From contig NC_071343.1 in NCBI RefSeq assembly GCF_027744825.2, positions 15,362,866 through 15,426,865 on the forward strand: a DNA stretch of 64,000 bases, in the 5' to 3' direction. Under the pieces are notes generated by a model. The model made no database searches. It worked only from the letters and a program-made list of their open reading frames with translations, and was not told the DNA's origin. The translations under genes were made by a program, and so were the position numbers. The first letter of the stretch is position 1. Every line of letters starts with the position of its first letter. Of this stretch, positions 1 through 12,264 are shown piece after piece. This DNA is from Synchiropus splendidus. Taxonomy: Eukaryota > Chordata > Actinopteri > Syngnathiformes > Callionymidae.

Positions 1-922
1 TTTAAAAATTGCATTAAAATCGTTGAAATATGATTATAATGCATGTTTTTGAGAGGTCTGCATACCGTTCTACTTATGATGATATTTCTTACTGGACTAT
101 AATCTGGTTATTTTTTTGTCTGAAAATGCATGTGGTTAGCATGTTGTACATCAAAAATGCTAAGCTAACAGTATCATTGAGAAACTAAAGAACATTTTTC
201 TGAAGCATTAAAAAAACACATTTTTTTTTCCTAATTTCATTTCTTGAGATTTCTGAACGCTCTCACTCCCAAAATAAAAGTTCAAGCAGAAAGGTGTGAC
301 TGCGTGATTGTGGTGACTCGTATCTACTATTGTGCACTAGCTAAATAAGCTTGTCATGACTTTAATTTGTGTTTTGGTTCGTAGCATTTATTAATTATTG
401 TAATCTGAACTCCACAGTTTTTTTTTAAGTTTATGAAGTAACATATTTGTTGACTGGTTTGTTTGTATTTTCCAGTGTTTCTTCTTGGATTCATTCATTA
501 GTGTGACACCAATTTGACTTGATCGCTTGTTTTGCAGTTTGTTTCAGTAATGAATCACTATTTTCATTGATTTGTGAGTCTGCTTCACCGTTAATTCATT
601 TAATTTTGTCAAGTTTTTTTTTGTTGCTTGTCTACGTTTTGTTCCTCCGCTCATTTGTCTTTATTGTTATTATTTATGTTACTCGCTTATCAATAATTTC
701 CATTAAGTTTATAAAAATGACAAATAATTTTTCTTATAATTTGATATTTGTGGGTCTGTTGGATACATTCGTCGGCATCGGCCACGTGCAGTGTGTCGCT
801 CTTCTTTAAACAAGCTAGCTTAGCGCAGAGACGCTATCTTATGTATTCATTCATTCAAAGTGGTGAAACAGGAAGCATGACAATCTCAAAGTAGCTGGTA
901 AAAACTTGGTCGGGTTCTTTTT

Positions 923-1006
<84 letters not shown>

Positions 1007-1480
1007 GATGTGATATTTTTTTATGTCAAAATATCACCTCAACTTGAAAGAATAAAATCATTTTAAAACGAAGAATTTTCCATCTTAAAACAACTGGAAA
1101 AAATATGCAAGGATTCGATGGCACTTTCTACCACACACGAAACGTTTACAACAGCAAAACGCGATATACGTCAAATAGGACAAGCAAATGTTCTACTTCA
1201 ATCATGTATTCATTTGTACAAAAAAAAAAAGTCCATCAATGACCAAGCGATGAATGAGAATTAGTCCGGTGCTACTTCCTGGTCTGATTTAACCCAAATG
1301 TGTTTATTTCTTTTGACATATTTAACCAAAAAATAGTATTGTAAAAGTCAAATATATGTTTAAAAAATGTCAGATATAAATTTAGTAGTATAGTAAAGGA
1401 CGCAGAAAGTAACTTTCCCAGTGTATTTGTCATATTTAGTTTGTATTCTTTCTGTTATTTCCTGTTATATTTTGTAGAGT
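1..1480. other. AT-rich gene-free flank
   Basis: No coding exon, RNA gene or recognisable transposon end is supported here. The only strong structure is a TA dinucleotide array at 929-1003. The open frame at 519-809 has leucine/phenylalanine-rich, low-complexity composition and no family resemblance, so I treat it as chance. Confidence 0.6.
929..1003. repeat. TA dinucleotide microsatellite
   Basis: Alternating T and A for about 75 bases with one phase break near 955 (TT). It is a simple repeat in gene-free DNA. Confidence 0.95.
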
Positions 1481-1489
1481 TGCACCTGT

Positions 1490-1830
1490 GCTTTGTTCTT
1501 GTTTGACCTTCCTGTCATGTCCCATCCACCTGTGCAACCAGCAGCTTGTCACCGATTGTGTATTTAGTTTCAGGGATTCTTTCATCTAGTGTCAGTTCGT
1601 CTTATCCCAGTGAGAGAGTTCCAGCATTATACACCCTGTAAGTGACCAGTGATTCCTGAAACCTTGCTTGTTGTGAGTGTGTTTGGATTTCGCCTTCACC
1701 CTCTGATACTTTTGCCTGCCTGGATTGACCGAACCTTGCCCGAAATAAAGACCTGTTTGACCTTGACCTTCTGTGTGAGTGGAGCACTTCAGTCCAGTTT
1801 CCTGCACCTTTAACAATATTATGCCATAAG
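1490..1830 (+). repeat. Probable retroelement 3' end (unclassified)
   Basis: A stretch with repeated CCTGCCTG, TTGACC and GACCTTGACC words, an AATAAA box in CCCGAAATAAAGACCTG near 1740-1757, then a GTGAGTGGAGCACTTCAGTC segment. The texture resembles the 3' ends of fish retroelements that carry an internal AATAAAG box. I recognise the style but not a named family, and no coding domain remains. A repeat-library search would settle the class. Confidence 0.35.
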
Positions 1831-2399
1831 GATGTGTTCCGAGGTGTGTCCTGTGGTTGTCCCCTGTGTCTCCCAAGTGTCCAAACAATCCCTACCAATA
1901 TTCTCCGTGAACTGTCCCTTGTAACGTTTGGGACGGCTTCATCCGCTGCTCTGGAAACTGCTATAGAGAAATGATCCGCTGGATGGTAACCTCTTCATCC
2001 AACTCTCACCAGTAAGACCAGCTAAATACCAGCTGAGGGACGACGCTGTGAAACTCAGCATTACAACTATAAGCTTTGCAGTAGCAGCAGCAGCTACAAA
2101 ACTGATGTGTTTATTCTGCGTATCAAATCACTGTCAAGTCAAACCGGGAGTTATGAAAGGGATTTATGGCTGCCACTTCGACGCTGACCTTTGCCGAGAT
2201 GTGCTCCACGCATGATATAGTGGTGCATGTGTGTCGGTACCTGCGCCGACATGCGTGCGCGTGATATGACGAGCAGCCAGCAGCCATCATTAACTGTGAT
2301 CTACAGCCAAATGTTGTTATGTACGGCCCGCTGCATGATTTACCGTCCCCAGATATAATGGAGCAGCCGCCGTAATGAACTTGCCGTTTGATGTACAGG

Positions 2400-2620
2400 C
2401 TCCAGCTGGAGGGGGGGCGGCGGAGGTGGTGGTGGTGGGGGGGGACGACGGTGACAGGAGAATGTCTGCAAACATGGAGGAGAAGGACGAGGAGAGTTTT
2501 CAGAGACGGAGGAAACAGTGAAGAGGAGCAATTATGGGCTTCAGTCGCCGCAGACATTGATGCTTTGACAGCAGCCACTGCTGGAGAGGGGGGTGGTGGT
2601 GGGGGGTGGGGGGTCTGAGT
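2400..2620. repeat. Two G-rich (GGT/GGGG) tracts
   Basis: Two runs on the plus strand, about 2407-2446 and 2586-2613, consist almost only of G with T, A or C interruptions (GGCGGAGGTGGTGGTGG style). Each holds at least four runs of two or more G and could form quadruplexes. Open frames across them on both strands are low complexity and are not called as genes. Confidence 0.7.
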
Positions 2621-3189
2621 ATTGATGACGACGATGATGCGCCATGACACGGAGGAGCGACAAGTTTCTGCAGTCCAGTCCAACTTCATCTACAAGTCAA
2701 GAGGCCATCCAACCAATGGTCTTCACTGACCCCCAAGTCCAGTAGCCAAAAGTGTTGATGCTGCTCAGCTCTTGTAAAGTGTCATGTAAACACAGATGAT
2801 GTGGAGAAGCTTCTTCAATCCGGAATGATTTTGTCCTAAAGCAGCTGCATAAAGGGAGGACGGTGTGGAGTGAGCTCAGTCAGTCCAAACCACCTTCCTT
2901 CACTGCAGTTACGGCAGAATTTCGATTGGCTGGTTTGTCAACGTTACCACGGCATTCGTTGATGCGCTTGACAGAAAGACTCCTGGAGGCACGACGCAGA
3001 AGCGACAGTCTTATTCTGCCCTCTAGTGGCAGCCGACGGAAGTGTCGCCCAGTGACGCTGTCTCTCACAGCCTCTGTGATCTTTGACGCTGTTGGACTCA
3101 GAAAACAGCGAACTCAGCAAGACGCACAAGACGCATGAAAACAAAAAAATAACAGTAGTGTCTCAAAAAGAAAATAGCCTTCATGTTGT

Positions 3190-3195
3190 TTTATT
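3190..3195 (-). terminator. Candidate poly(A) signal of the sulfatase gene
   Basis: TTTATT on the plus strand reads AATAAA on the minus strand, about 650 bases past the stop codon at 3841. It is the first canonical hexamer I see downstream. The UTR end is inference; transcript data are needed. Confidence 0.3.
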
Positions 3196-3274
3196 AATTC
3201 CTTCATGTCAGAACTACCAATGTCTTATGACAGTATCATTCAAAATGTACCGCCAATGGAAAGGAGGGGGGTCA

Positions 3275-3420
3275 GCGAGAGACCCCCGGGCAGGACACCT
3301 GTCCATCACATGACCCATATTGACAGACAAGCACTCGCACTATTACGTCTACTAGTGTTTTTGGAATGTGAGAGGAAAAACCCAGACAAAACCCACTGAA
3401 GCACAGGAGATAAAAACTGA
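3275..3420 (+). repeat. Diverged L2-like 3' repeat
   Basis: The order of words (GGACACCTGTCCATCACATG, then a GTGAGAGGAAAAACCCAGAC block, then acaaaacccactgaa) follows the common vertebrate repeat that reads like 'bounded by a search of the original consensus': CCAGTCCATC, GTGGGAGGAAAC, AAACCCAC, GGGGAGAACATG. Better copies of the same pattern lie at 42895-43095 and 60955-61125. It is old and degraded. Confidence 0.45.
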
Positions 3421-3514
3421 CCCTGACAGATTTTTACCCAGCAACTTCCTCCCATGTCTACCAGTTTGATGAGAAAAAAAATACGACACCAGGTCATCCA
3501 CCCATCCACTTATT

Positions 3515-3700
3515 ACACAGATAAAGCTTTGTGAAGCAGAGAACCGTTCTTCAGAGGGTGGTAGGTGGCGCTGTTGGTCTTAAAACGGAGTGACGTCTCA
3601 TTCAACTATTTGCTAAAAGTCATATATTGCAGCAGACAGTGCCATCTAGTGGGCTCTGGAAGAGCACGCCGCTTCATAAAGCTTCATCAGTGCATCATAA
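3515..3700. mobile_element. Degraded hAT-like MITE, same family as 46492-46673
   Basis: The core GGTAGGTGGCGCT near 3560 and the block CAGTGCCATCTAGTGGGC near 3637-3654 align in order and spacing with the better-preserved copy at 46492-46673. The ends AAGCTTTGTGAAGCAG and GCTTCATAAAGCTTCATC still read as imperfect inverted repeats. No clear target duplication remains. Confidence 0.55.
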
Positions 3701-3840
3701 CTGTTTATCTTCATGGTTGAAGAAATGTTTAGTCCTTCCGATTCGTGTCAATGGTAAAAACAGTTGAACTTACAGGCCTCTGCTAAGCAAATGCACAAAG
3801 AGAATATCCCTCCATCACCAAACTACTTGTAGTATTCTTT

Positions 3841-6800
3841 CTAAATAGCTGCTGTTTGTTCTTCTCTGCAGCCACAGAAAGGGAAGGTTCCACAGCACGG
3901 CTGCAGCCATGGTCTCCATAAGATCTTGTCCCAAGTCATTTGGTTCGGAATGCCACCGGAATTTTGGGAGGTTTGACCGTTGTTGAAAGTTTTCTGGTGA
4001 CTCTCAACAGCTTTGGAGAGCTGAGCCAGGACCTCCGCATGGCGAGGCTCAGCATCAGGGGTCAGTGGGCGGGACTCCGAGGGGTCGTGGAGGAGATTGA
4101 ACATGAGCGGAGGGTCGTGGTACGTCACATGTTTTCCGGAGCACGGACAGACTTTGCCGTCGTAGCAGCCAATGGCTCCCGGCGGTGAAAAGTTGGGGGT
4201 GAAAAAGTGCACCTTGTAGATGGAGTCACCTGCGGAGAGACAGAAGGAAAACCAAAAATATATGTTGTTTTTTAAAATATTATCATCATTATAAGTTCAC
4301 TTCAAAGTTCTCCAAAAGTTGCTTTGCATTTCTGGAATCTTCACGGCACGGAAACATTCCACCGGTAGATGTTACGTCTCGGTGCGGAGGTGCGAAACCT
4401 ACTGTCAGGCGGGTGCCAGCGTGCTGCGTTCAGGTACACGCCGCAGTAGTGGAACATGAACTCGTGCTCGGATCGCTGCTCCTTCCCCTGCAGCAACGGC
4501 ATCAGGTTGTAGCCATCTAAAGGTCTTGAAGAGAAGATGGTGGCAAAATAAAACCATTATTCTGTTCCAAACAGACATTATTGGTATTGGTCTGAGTCCA
4601 GCCTGGGCCAAATATTTAGTATTGTTCTTCATATTATCATTTAAAGTTAACTTTTGACGGAAAGACACAGTGCATATTTCATAAAACTGCACTTAAGTGA
4701 AACATAAAAATGAATATAAGTCGGAACTAGGTGCAGAGATGAATAGACAAAAACATATTTTGAAGCTATTCAACAAATAACCCAATAAATAACGTGTTTT
4801 TTTCCACTCCTCAAATAAGCCAAGCCTTCCAGGCTTTTTAACTGAATCAACAAAAGCGAGTCGAACCTGTCTGGTCGACTGTCTCGGGCCAAATGTGTGA
4901 GTGTCGGGTACAAGTCCATGAGGCTTGTTGGCTCATCCACGACTCTGCCAGCCTTCAGTTTACCAGGCCAACGAAAAATTCCAGGAACCCGTATCCCTCC
5001 CTCCCAGCCCCCCATCGCCTTCCCACCTAGAAAACAGCAGAGTCAAGAACGCTGGAAACAAACTCTTCCCACGTATTCACACCTCTATAGATTCCGTTCC
5101 AGCCGCCCTTCTGTCCCACCGCATCGTCAGCGTCTTCCAAATGGCCCCCGTGGTCCGACGTGAAGTACATCAGGGTGTCGCCGGCCAGGCCGAGAGAATC
5201 CACCGTGTCAGTTATTTCACCTGTAAACAGACACTTCTCCTAACACGGCGGAACCGCATGTCGCTGAGTCAAGTCGATGCAATCGCAGCTCACCGATCAT
5301 CCAGTCCAACTCTTCCATGTTGTCGCCATAGCGACCGTGCTGACTCTTTCCAGCGAATTTAGGGTTTTTGAAGAGCGGCGTGTGAATGTGAGCCAGAGAA
5401 AAAAACAGCAGGAATGGGCGATTGGCGTTCCTGAAAACAACCGATCACTAGTCAACACCTATAGAAATGACACTCCACATGAGAAACGTTCTGGCAACAA
5501 GATGCAAAGAAAACTGAGGAGGAAATATTAAAAGAAAATAGCCAATAAAATGACCTCTGAATGAAATGCTTGGCCTCTCCCAGCAGCCTCTGGGGCAACG
5601 TCTCCAGCCGCACCGGCTGCTCGACCACATCCTGGTTCCTCATCAGGACGCAGTTCCATGTGGACAGGAAGTTGAATGGAACGTACCACACGGCAGTAGC
5701 GAGTGCACTCAGCAGGAAAAGCAGCACCAAGACCCAAAGACTGATTTCAACGAGGCCCAACACGTGAATACACACCTGAAATACACGCAACAAGATGACA
5801 CTTCCAGACTCAGCTCTCCTGGTACTGTCATGTTACCAGAGTGAAAAGTCCAATTCCTAGCATGACGGTCATGTTTCGGAGTGTTTGCTGCAGGTCCGTC
5901 ATGACAACGCTGTCTTCTCCGGGCTCACAGTCGTTGTGGAGGGTGAACGGGATGCCGTAGTAGTAGTCGAAGCCATGAGTGTTGGGATGGTGGCAGTGAT
6001 CCCCTCTGTGTTCACAGTTCAACCCCAAGTGCCACTTTCCTGATGGAGCAAAAACAAAGACAGTTAGTAGATATGGGCAATAACTTATCGTACACGATAT
6101 ACAGCAAAACACAACCTCCAAGATGATAATTCTGCATCTCACGATAAATTCGATAAACACGCAATTCACTCGCCGCATTGGACTTGCACACGTGAACACG
6201 ACGAGACCGCGACGGCGCACTCTCAGGCTCCGCGGCGGTAGACAGCCGACACCGGCGTGTGACAGTTTTGGAGAGTGTGGTGGACTTTGGATCATGATCG
6301 TAGTGTTAAACTTATTTTTAATACAGGGAACTTTTGATGATGACACTGGTCGACTCTGAGTCTCTGGATCCATGTTTATTTTATTAGATGGAGTGGTCCT
6401 CATAGGTTCTCTGCTGCACTGGCGCCTCGGCCAAAAACCCTGGTGAAAATAGTTGGATATTGGACGGTGCTCCGCCCCAGTATTGGCGATGGCGTCCTCT
6501 TCCGCGTCCCCATTAGGGTTCACTGATCGCGGACACACCCTCACAGGCAGTGCTAATGCTACGACCCGGCATCAGTTAGGGACCATCAACAAATTCTAAA
6601 GCGGTTAAAGTATTAGGGAAATCCTCAATCAGGCAATGAAACCATTTTAGGAGAATTGTGAAAAGGTTTTTCATCACACAAGACAAAGGACTGGCAGTTT
6701 GTATCATGATTTGGACTTTATAATATATATATATATATATATTTATATATTCACATTATTTCTAATATTTCTTCAATAACATCTAGGAAATGTGTCCAGA

Positions 6801-7798
6801 CTGGTCCATAGTTAAAATCAACTGTTTAGAGACAGATACAGCAGACCTCCAGGACCCAGAGACGTGCAGGTGGGATCAGAGCCGACCCTTCTCACCCTGT
6901 TCATGGACTGTTTGTTCCTCTTCCCTCTGGCAGGAGGCTACGGTCCATCCAGACCAGAACCTCCCATCACAGGAACAGCTTCTTCCCCTTGGCCATCAGT
7001 CTGTTGAATTTGTGATCAGCCTTTGTTATTTTATTTTATTTTATTTTATTTTATAACAGCACTTCATTTCGAAGCACTTTCCTAGTTGGTCGGACCCCGA
7101 CTGACCATGGCAATAAATTCTATTGTGATTCTGATTCTGATTCAATTTAACCCCTAAATAAAACTGTCAGAGCAGTGGGTCAGACACAAGCAGGTTCTAC
7201 CAGAGACGGGAAACATTCTATTCTATATTATATTTAAACATAAACAAATAATGATGTTGGAGACAAACTCCACTAATAAGTTTCATCATAAAACAGTTTC
7301 AAGAGAGACTGTAGTGTCCAACACATGGAGTAGAATAAAATATCTATATTTATCGTGATAACATTTTTTTATTCACATCGCCCATTCCTAACAGTTAGTG
7401 GATCTATTACGCCTCCTGACTTCCAGAGGACCTCACCAACTAAGCCTGTGCTGTATCCTTGTTGCTGCAGCCTCTTCGCGAACGTGGTCTCACTGGACAG
7501 GAGCCCTCCTGAACCTCCAAGAAATAACAGGACCCGCGACCGTCCCGCACCGGCCATTCCTGCTTGCACACATGCAAATGTCTATTCTTTACATTACAGT
7601 CAGAAAACACATGTATTGCCTCTGAAAACGGCGCGTCACCTGAACGAAGTGGGTAGCGCCCGGTCATGAAAGCCGACCGACTCGGTGTGCAGAGAGGGGC
7701 CGCCGCAATATGCTGACTCAGCCTCACACCTTCAGAAGCCAGCCTGTCTATGTTAGGAGTCCTGTACGTAAAATTAGATCACACTTTTATCAGCAAAA

Positions 7799-7843
<45 letters not shown>

Positions 7844-8127
7844 CTTTAATGCTACACATTACTTTAACACACAGCGATGACTTTCGGACACAACTGTAAT
7901 AAATGAATAATAACAAATGACAGCTCAAATGGCAGACACACTCACCTGATGGTGTCGTTGCCGTAGCAGCCCACATCTCCAATGCCAAGGTCGTCCACCA
8001 TGATGAGCACAAAGTTGGGCTTCCGTTCCTCCCCTGTTGTGCCACGACCCCCTGCTGCCAGCAGCAGCAGCCCCAGAAGAGGCCATGCTCGGAGCCTGGT
8101 CATATTAAGTGTGAACAAACTTGGCAT
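3841..8127 (-). CDS. arsh: Membrane arylsulfatase, STS/ARSD/E/F/H subfamily
   Basis: Ten coding exons (minus strand): 8127-7946, 7761-7640, 7559-7437, 6039-5837, 5775-5555, 5430-5294, 5220-5083, 5026-4867, 4524-4403 and 4229-3841. Joined they give 1797 bases, 598 aa, close to the family length. Family role: hydrolysis of sulfate esters in the ER, Golgi or lysosomal lumen. Visible features: N-terminal signal/anchor [11 protein letters not shown]; metal ligands VDDLG (D45, D46); sulfatase signature LCTPSR with Cys85 for formylglycine; GKWHLG (K144, H146); a hydrophobic hairpin around residues 193-235, diagnostic of this microsomal subfamily; LAHIHT; TSDHGGH (D352, H353); K378 in the GGK motif; Cys-rich tail [11 protein letters not shown]. 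All splice sites are GT-AG, including GTAACA at 5836 and GTAGGT at 4402. The tail looks nearer ARSE/ARSH than STS, but the exact paralogue, and so the symbol, is uncertain. The start could instead be M at 8103 (590 aa), which lies directly after a short upstream ORF. Confidence 0.9.
6723..6751. repeat. Short TA microsatellite inside the hAT element
   Basis: About 29 bases of alternating A and T with one TTT interruption. Confidence 0.8.
6847..7141 (+). mobile_element. 5'-truncated LINE 3' end nested in the hAT element
   Basis: From CTCCAGGACCCAGAGACGTG onward it matches the 3' part of the LINE at 35400-36590 almost base for base (GGGATCAGAGCCGACCCTTC, GGAGGCTACGGTCCATCCAG). It continues through a TTTTA repeat to CAATAAATTCTATTGTG and a short ATTCTG tail. 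Only the last coding segment and 3'UTR are present, as expected from incomplete reverse transcription. Confidence 0.85.
7802..7842. repeat. TA microsatellite in arsh intron 1
   Basis: About 41 bases of uninterrupted TA, in the intron between the first two coding exons, roughly 40 bases from the acceptor of exon 2 (7761). Confidence 0.95.
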
Positions 8128-8143
8128 TGACTTGCACAAACAT
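8105..8143 (-). promoter_or_regulatory. 13-codon upstream ORF in arsh 5' leader
   Basis: In the exon starting at 8152 (acceptor CTTACTCAG), the first ATG (8143) opens a frame of twelve codons and a TAA ending at 8105. It overlaps the in-frame ATG at 8127 and ends one base before the ATG at 8103. The geometry would suit leaky scanning to 8127 or re-initiation at 8103. The ORF is seen directly; its regulatory effect is inference. Confidence 0.5.
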
Positions 8144-8660
8144 AAATACTGGCTGAGTAAGAATTATTCAAAAATATTTAAAGCAAAGTGTTAAGTTTGT
8201 ATAATAAAAGTGCAAAATTAAAAATATCGCTTTAATTATAATTATTATAATATCCAAACAAAAAACATTTACCACAAAAAGCGCATAGTGAATGAATGAC
8301 GGATGAAATTATGAACAAATGCGTAATCTTCAATATGTCCTACGGTCCATGAAGGCGTCACGCGTCCGCAGAGGTTCCACGCTCATACATTATTATTATT
8401 AGTTTTAACTTAATATGTTCCCATTTTAAAAGTTAATAGAATGCATACAACTTGGACACATCTTTTCATATTTTTTTCTTAATAGTTGCATGAAAAAATA
8501 GAGACGTTTAACCACAGCAGCAGGACTCAAGCGGCAACATATGCACAGAAGCTGCTCAAATATGTCAGGTCACGGTCCGCGTTTATTGCATTGATAGGCA
8601 CATTTAAAACGTTTCAACGCTCGCTACAAACAAACGCTACATAAACGTGCGGTCTCTTAC

Positions 8661-8740
8661 CTCATTCCTGCACAATGACGGGATTCATAAACTTCATTAA
8701 ACAAGTCACTTCCGGAGACATGAACATGTTTCATCCCGCC
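8661..8740 (-). promoter_or_regulatory. Likely arsh first (non-coding) exon and core promoter
   Basis: A strong donor, AATGAG|GTAAGA (minus strand, boundary at 8661), precedes the coding exon acceptor at 8152/8153, so a non-coding first exon probably ends here. An ETS/GABP-type element, CCGGAAGTG on the minus strand (8707-8715), lies just upstream of the donor, which is typical of TATA-less promoters. The transcription start is not visible; the right boundary is approximate. Confidence 0.5.
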
Positions 8741-11700
8741 TCTCAGTCACGCGGCCACTTTTACCGTAATGAGTGCCAGCAAGCGCACAAACAATTGCAA
8801 CTGCTAATTTTATAGGCCACCTTATTATAATTATTACAGTTTCATTCTAATTCTAAATGTGAAAATGATGTAACGTAATGTAACATCTTTCATGCCCCAC
8901 AACGTGAGGTAAAGTAGCAAAATGTACCTCAAGTTTCCATGTGATGTCAGCGATGCTTTGTTTTTAATTTTACTGCAGTATGACTCATGTTGTTCTCAGG
9001 ACGCCGCCATAACTGTGTTTATCATTTTAGCAATCACAGATAATGCAATGTGATCATGGGTTACGCAACCAAACTTCATTTCTGTTTCAAAAAAAAAAAA
9101 AAACAGTAAGAACTTGATATTGTTGAACTGGTTCCTTGGCATTAAAAAAACTCTCCGTGACACCATCAATCATTCACTCACCGTTGAATCCCTTCCATAA
9201 ATACCTGACATTTCGAGTCATACCTAATGAAGCATGCGCTCTCCTCGCCTGCGTGTTTACGACCATTCCATTCTCCTTTAAATATATAGCAAAGCGGCAG
9301 CTGCAGAAAACAAACAGACAACACTCCCACGAAAAACTGTTTTATTGACTCCTCCAACATTATTTACACAATTTCCAGAACTCAAGTTCCAGGCGACAGT
9401 TGAACTCATATTTAAATAAAGGTGGTAAAAGCCTCAAGCCTAGAATGTGTTTACAGGATAGTGCTTCTAGAAAGTTACAAAACTCTCTTCTGCTTGTTTT
9501 TTTTTTTTTTTTAACACATGCCAACGTTACTTTTTGATTTCCTTTTTCCAGAATATTCCTAAGGAGGAAAAATGCGGCGACTTAAGCCCCAACATTTTTG
9601 TTGAAGTGCACTTCTCAACCCAAAAAGGTCAACTATTCCCTCAGTTAAATTCAAGCTTGAATCATTCGTTCCAGTGATTTGTGTTCATGTGGAATCTGGC
9701 TCCCTGGGACAAAGCAGAAGTGGACCATGTGCTCACAATAAACAGATTTAGGAGGGGAGCTGGGGCAGATGTTATTAGATTTTAGATTTAGATTTTGTTA
9801 TGAAGCAGTTGCAGCGAAACTATTTTACATCGGACTAAAAGCTGTGACGACATGATTCCTTCGCGAACAAACTTTTGTTTAAAACGGGTGTCTAACGTTT
9901 AGAATAAGGGCAGATGTAATTGGGAACACGGGTTAAGATCCTCGTAAGATGTGTTCCAGTCACCTCAGAAGTGGGAGGTCGGCGATAGGAATGACATCAC
10001 AGTAGAGCTCCAGCGCGTTCAAGTTACCAAAGTCGGAAAACAAGGTAGCAATATCCCTGAACGCTACCGTAGAAAACTAGCTGGGCGTGAATCATAACTT
10101 CTACTTCCTGTTAACGTTTGGGGAAGCCATCTTGGATTGTGTACTTGGGGTGGTTCTCAGACTTTTCGACTTCACGGGGGGCGTTACCGGGGCTTTCCCA
10201 CTTCTGAGCACAACTGGAACGCACCCATAGCCATATGCTAATAACAGGTATCGCTCGCCACAAGGGCTTTCAGAGCCTGAACCTATGTGAAAGTGTAACG
10301 TTTTCTGCGCAAGACAAGATTAACAACAGACAACAAGGATTCAAGCACACTACCAAGCACAGACACGATGGCTTACGAGTGGCCTGGAAACAGATCAGTC
10401 GCTGGACAGTCTTTTGGATGAGACATTTTGTGGCTGACCCACTTGATGTTTGGATCTATGTGCTCAAAAATCTGTCTTTTTTTCTCCACTTTTCATCCAA
10501 TACTGAAAGTAAACTCCAGACAGAAGTGTGAGTTGGAGTTTAAAATAACAAAGGCAACAGTGGTTCAGTTCATTGGGTAGTCTGTGCGTTTCTGTGCTTT
10601 CGAAATGATCACAGGATTTCCCACCATGCAACAGGGCAGATTAAGGCTGTTGTTTCAAGCTTCAGTACAATCGTATAATTTGAGAGAACGCATTCAGATT
10701 ATTAATACGTTTTGTGTTTCATGTTGTAACACGAGCGAGCAGCAGCTAATTTATGAGTTCGCTTCTTGTAACAGGAACTAAATGACTCCAATGAAGTCAG
10801 AGGATCACGTCTTGTTAGGTCCGAAAGAGCACATTCATGCACCACCCTGATCCCACGGTGGCAGAGGCGTCACCCACAGCTCATAAAAAGGCATCTCAAA
10901 CTATTCATCAAGCAGGCGTCCGGCCCTTTGTTGAAAAAGCAGAAGTACTAAAAAAGTGACATCACAAACATTGATATTTTGGAATTCCGAGGCAAGACCT
11001 AACGTCTCTGTCGTGTATTGCAGCTCTAACAACACCTACAGCACGATGTAGCTCCCACAACCCTGTGTCCACGCGATAAAGGCAACAGAGCAGGTACAAA
11101 ACTGCGAAAGGCAACAGAAAGACATTCATGTTTTGTGCTACAGCGGGGAGGGACAAAACGGCTCTTTTCTTGAGAAGCGCTTTCTTCTGAGGCAACAATA
11201 ATCACAAAATACCACAGCAAAGAAGTTATCCAAAGACAATCAGTGTCATGTCGGAGGGCACCGAATGCAAGGCGATCATATCAAAAGGAAAATCACAGGT
11301 GAGTGGTGTTTCTAGTGAGAGTAATACAAAACACTCTGAAGCAGGCGAAGCTTGACCAACTGAGAAGACACGACAGGGGAGCAGTGTGGCCAAAAACAGT
11401 GCCTCCATTTTGTTGATTTTTTCTTTGAACTGAATTGGTTTCCATCTGCTTGGAAACAAGGCAGAAAATGTATGTTTACATTCCAAGATGGATCCAATAT
11501 TCAGCTTTTAATCCCATTAAATCGCTGGATAAAACCTGCCGACCAGTCAACAATGTCTTTTAAGTGGATTGTCACATCTACTATCATTAAGACGTATGGC
11601 GCACACCCGGATGAGATTCTGTATTGTCGTTCCTTTGATGTCTTTTCATTGGTCAAGCGCGTCTGCCCCAGCGAAAGGCACTATAATGTAAAAAAAAATG

Positions 11701-12228
11701 ACTGCATCAACAACTTATCCGACATTTACAACGTCACAGAAAAAAAAAAAATGTCTCTACATGTGTCAGCAAAACATCTCGATTCGCTAAATATATTTTG
11801 TCAATACCTGGATTCACACACGAGTAACGCTCCCTCACAGTGTTGGAGTAGACTTTCACTCTTGCTTCAATTCATGATCTAATATTGCTGACTCGTCACA
11901 AGTGGTCGCTACCCAACAGCTGTTTTTTTTTTTCTTATTTGCAGGCGGCTAACCAATAAAAAAAACACACACAAACTGACACACACACATGCACAGTGAC
12001 ATCAAACAGATCAGGAATTTACTTCCTTTGGACGAATTTGATTGAAAAGCCGCTCCTCATTGAGTAATATGATACAATATATATAGTTATATACCTCAAT
12101 TATTAAAATATGATATCAGATTTGTATAAGTCTGGTATATTTCACTGCAATTTGTTCGTTTGGGGTTTCACTTGAATTCCATAACGTATAAAAAGAACGA
12201 CATTTTTCTTTTAATGGTCTACTCAACA

Positions 12229-12264
<36 letters not shown>

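Larger units (their letters stand above)
6068..7390. mobile_element. hAT-type DNA transposon (non-autonomous) filling an arsh intron
   Basis: The ends read TAGATATGGGCAATA (from 6068) and, on the other strand from 7390, TAGGAATGGGCGATG. Both are flanked by the identical 8-base duplication ACAGTTAG (6060-6067 and 7391-7398), the hallmark of hAT insertion. No transposase frame survives. A GC-rich internal block (about 6130-6295) recurs at 43801-44007. A LINE 3' fragment is nested at 6847-7141. The element occupies nearly the whole intron between sulfatase exons 3 and 4. Confidence 0.88.

Noticed and set aside
2123..2689. 188-codon minus-strand frame
   Set aside because: Its Pro/His-rich part is the translation of the G-rich tracts; no family resemblance.
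5828..6544. 238-codon minus-strand frame as one continuous protein
   Set aside because: Only 6039-5837 is sulfatase coding (exon 4). The rest reads through the acceptor into the hAT element.
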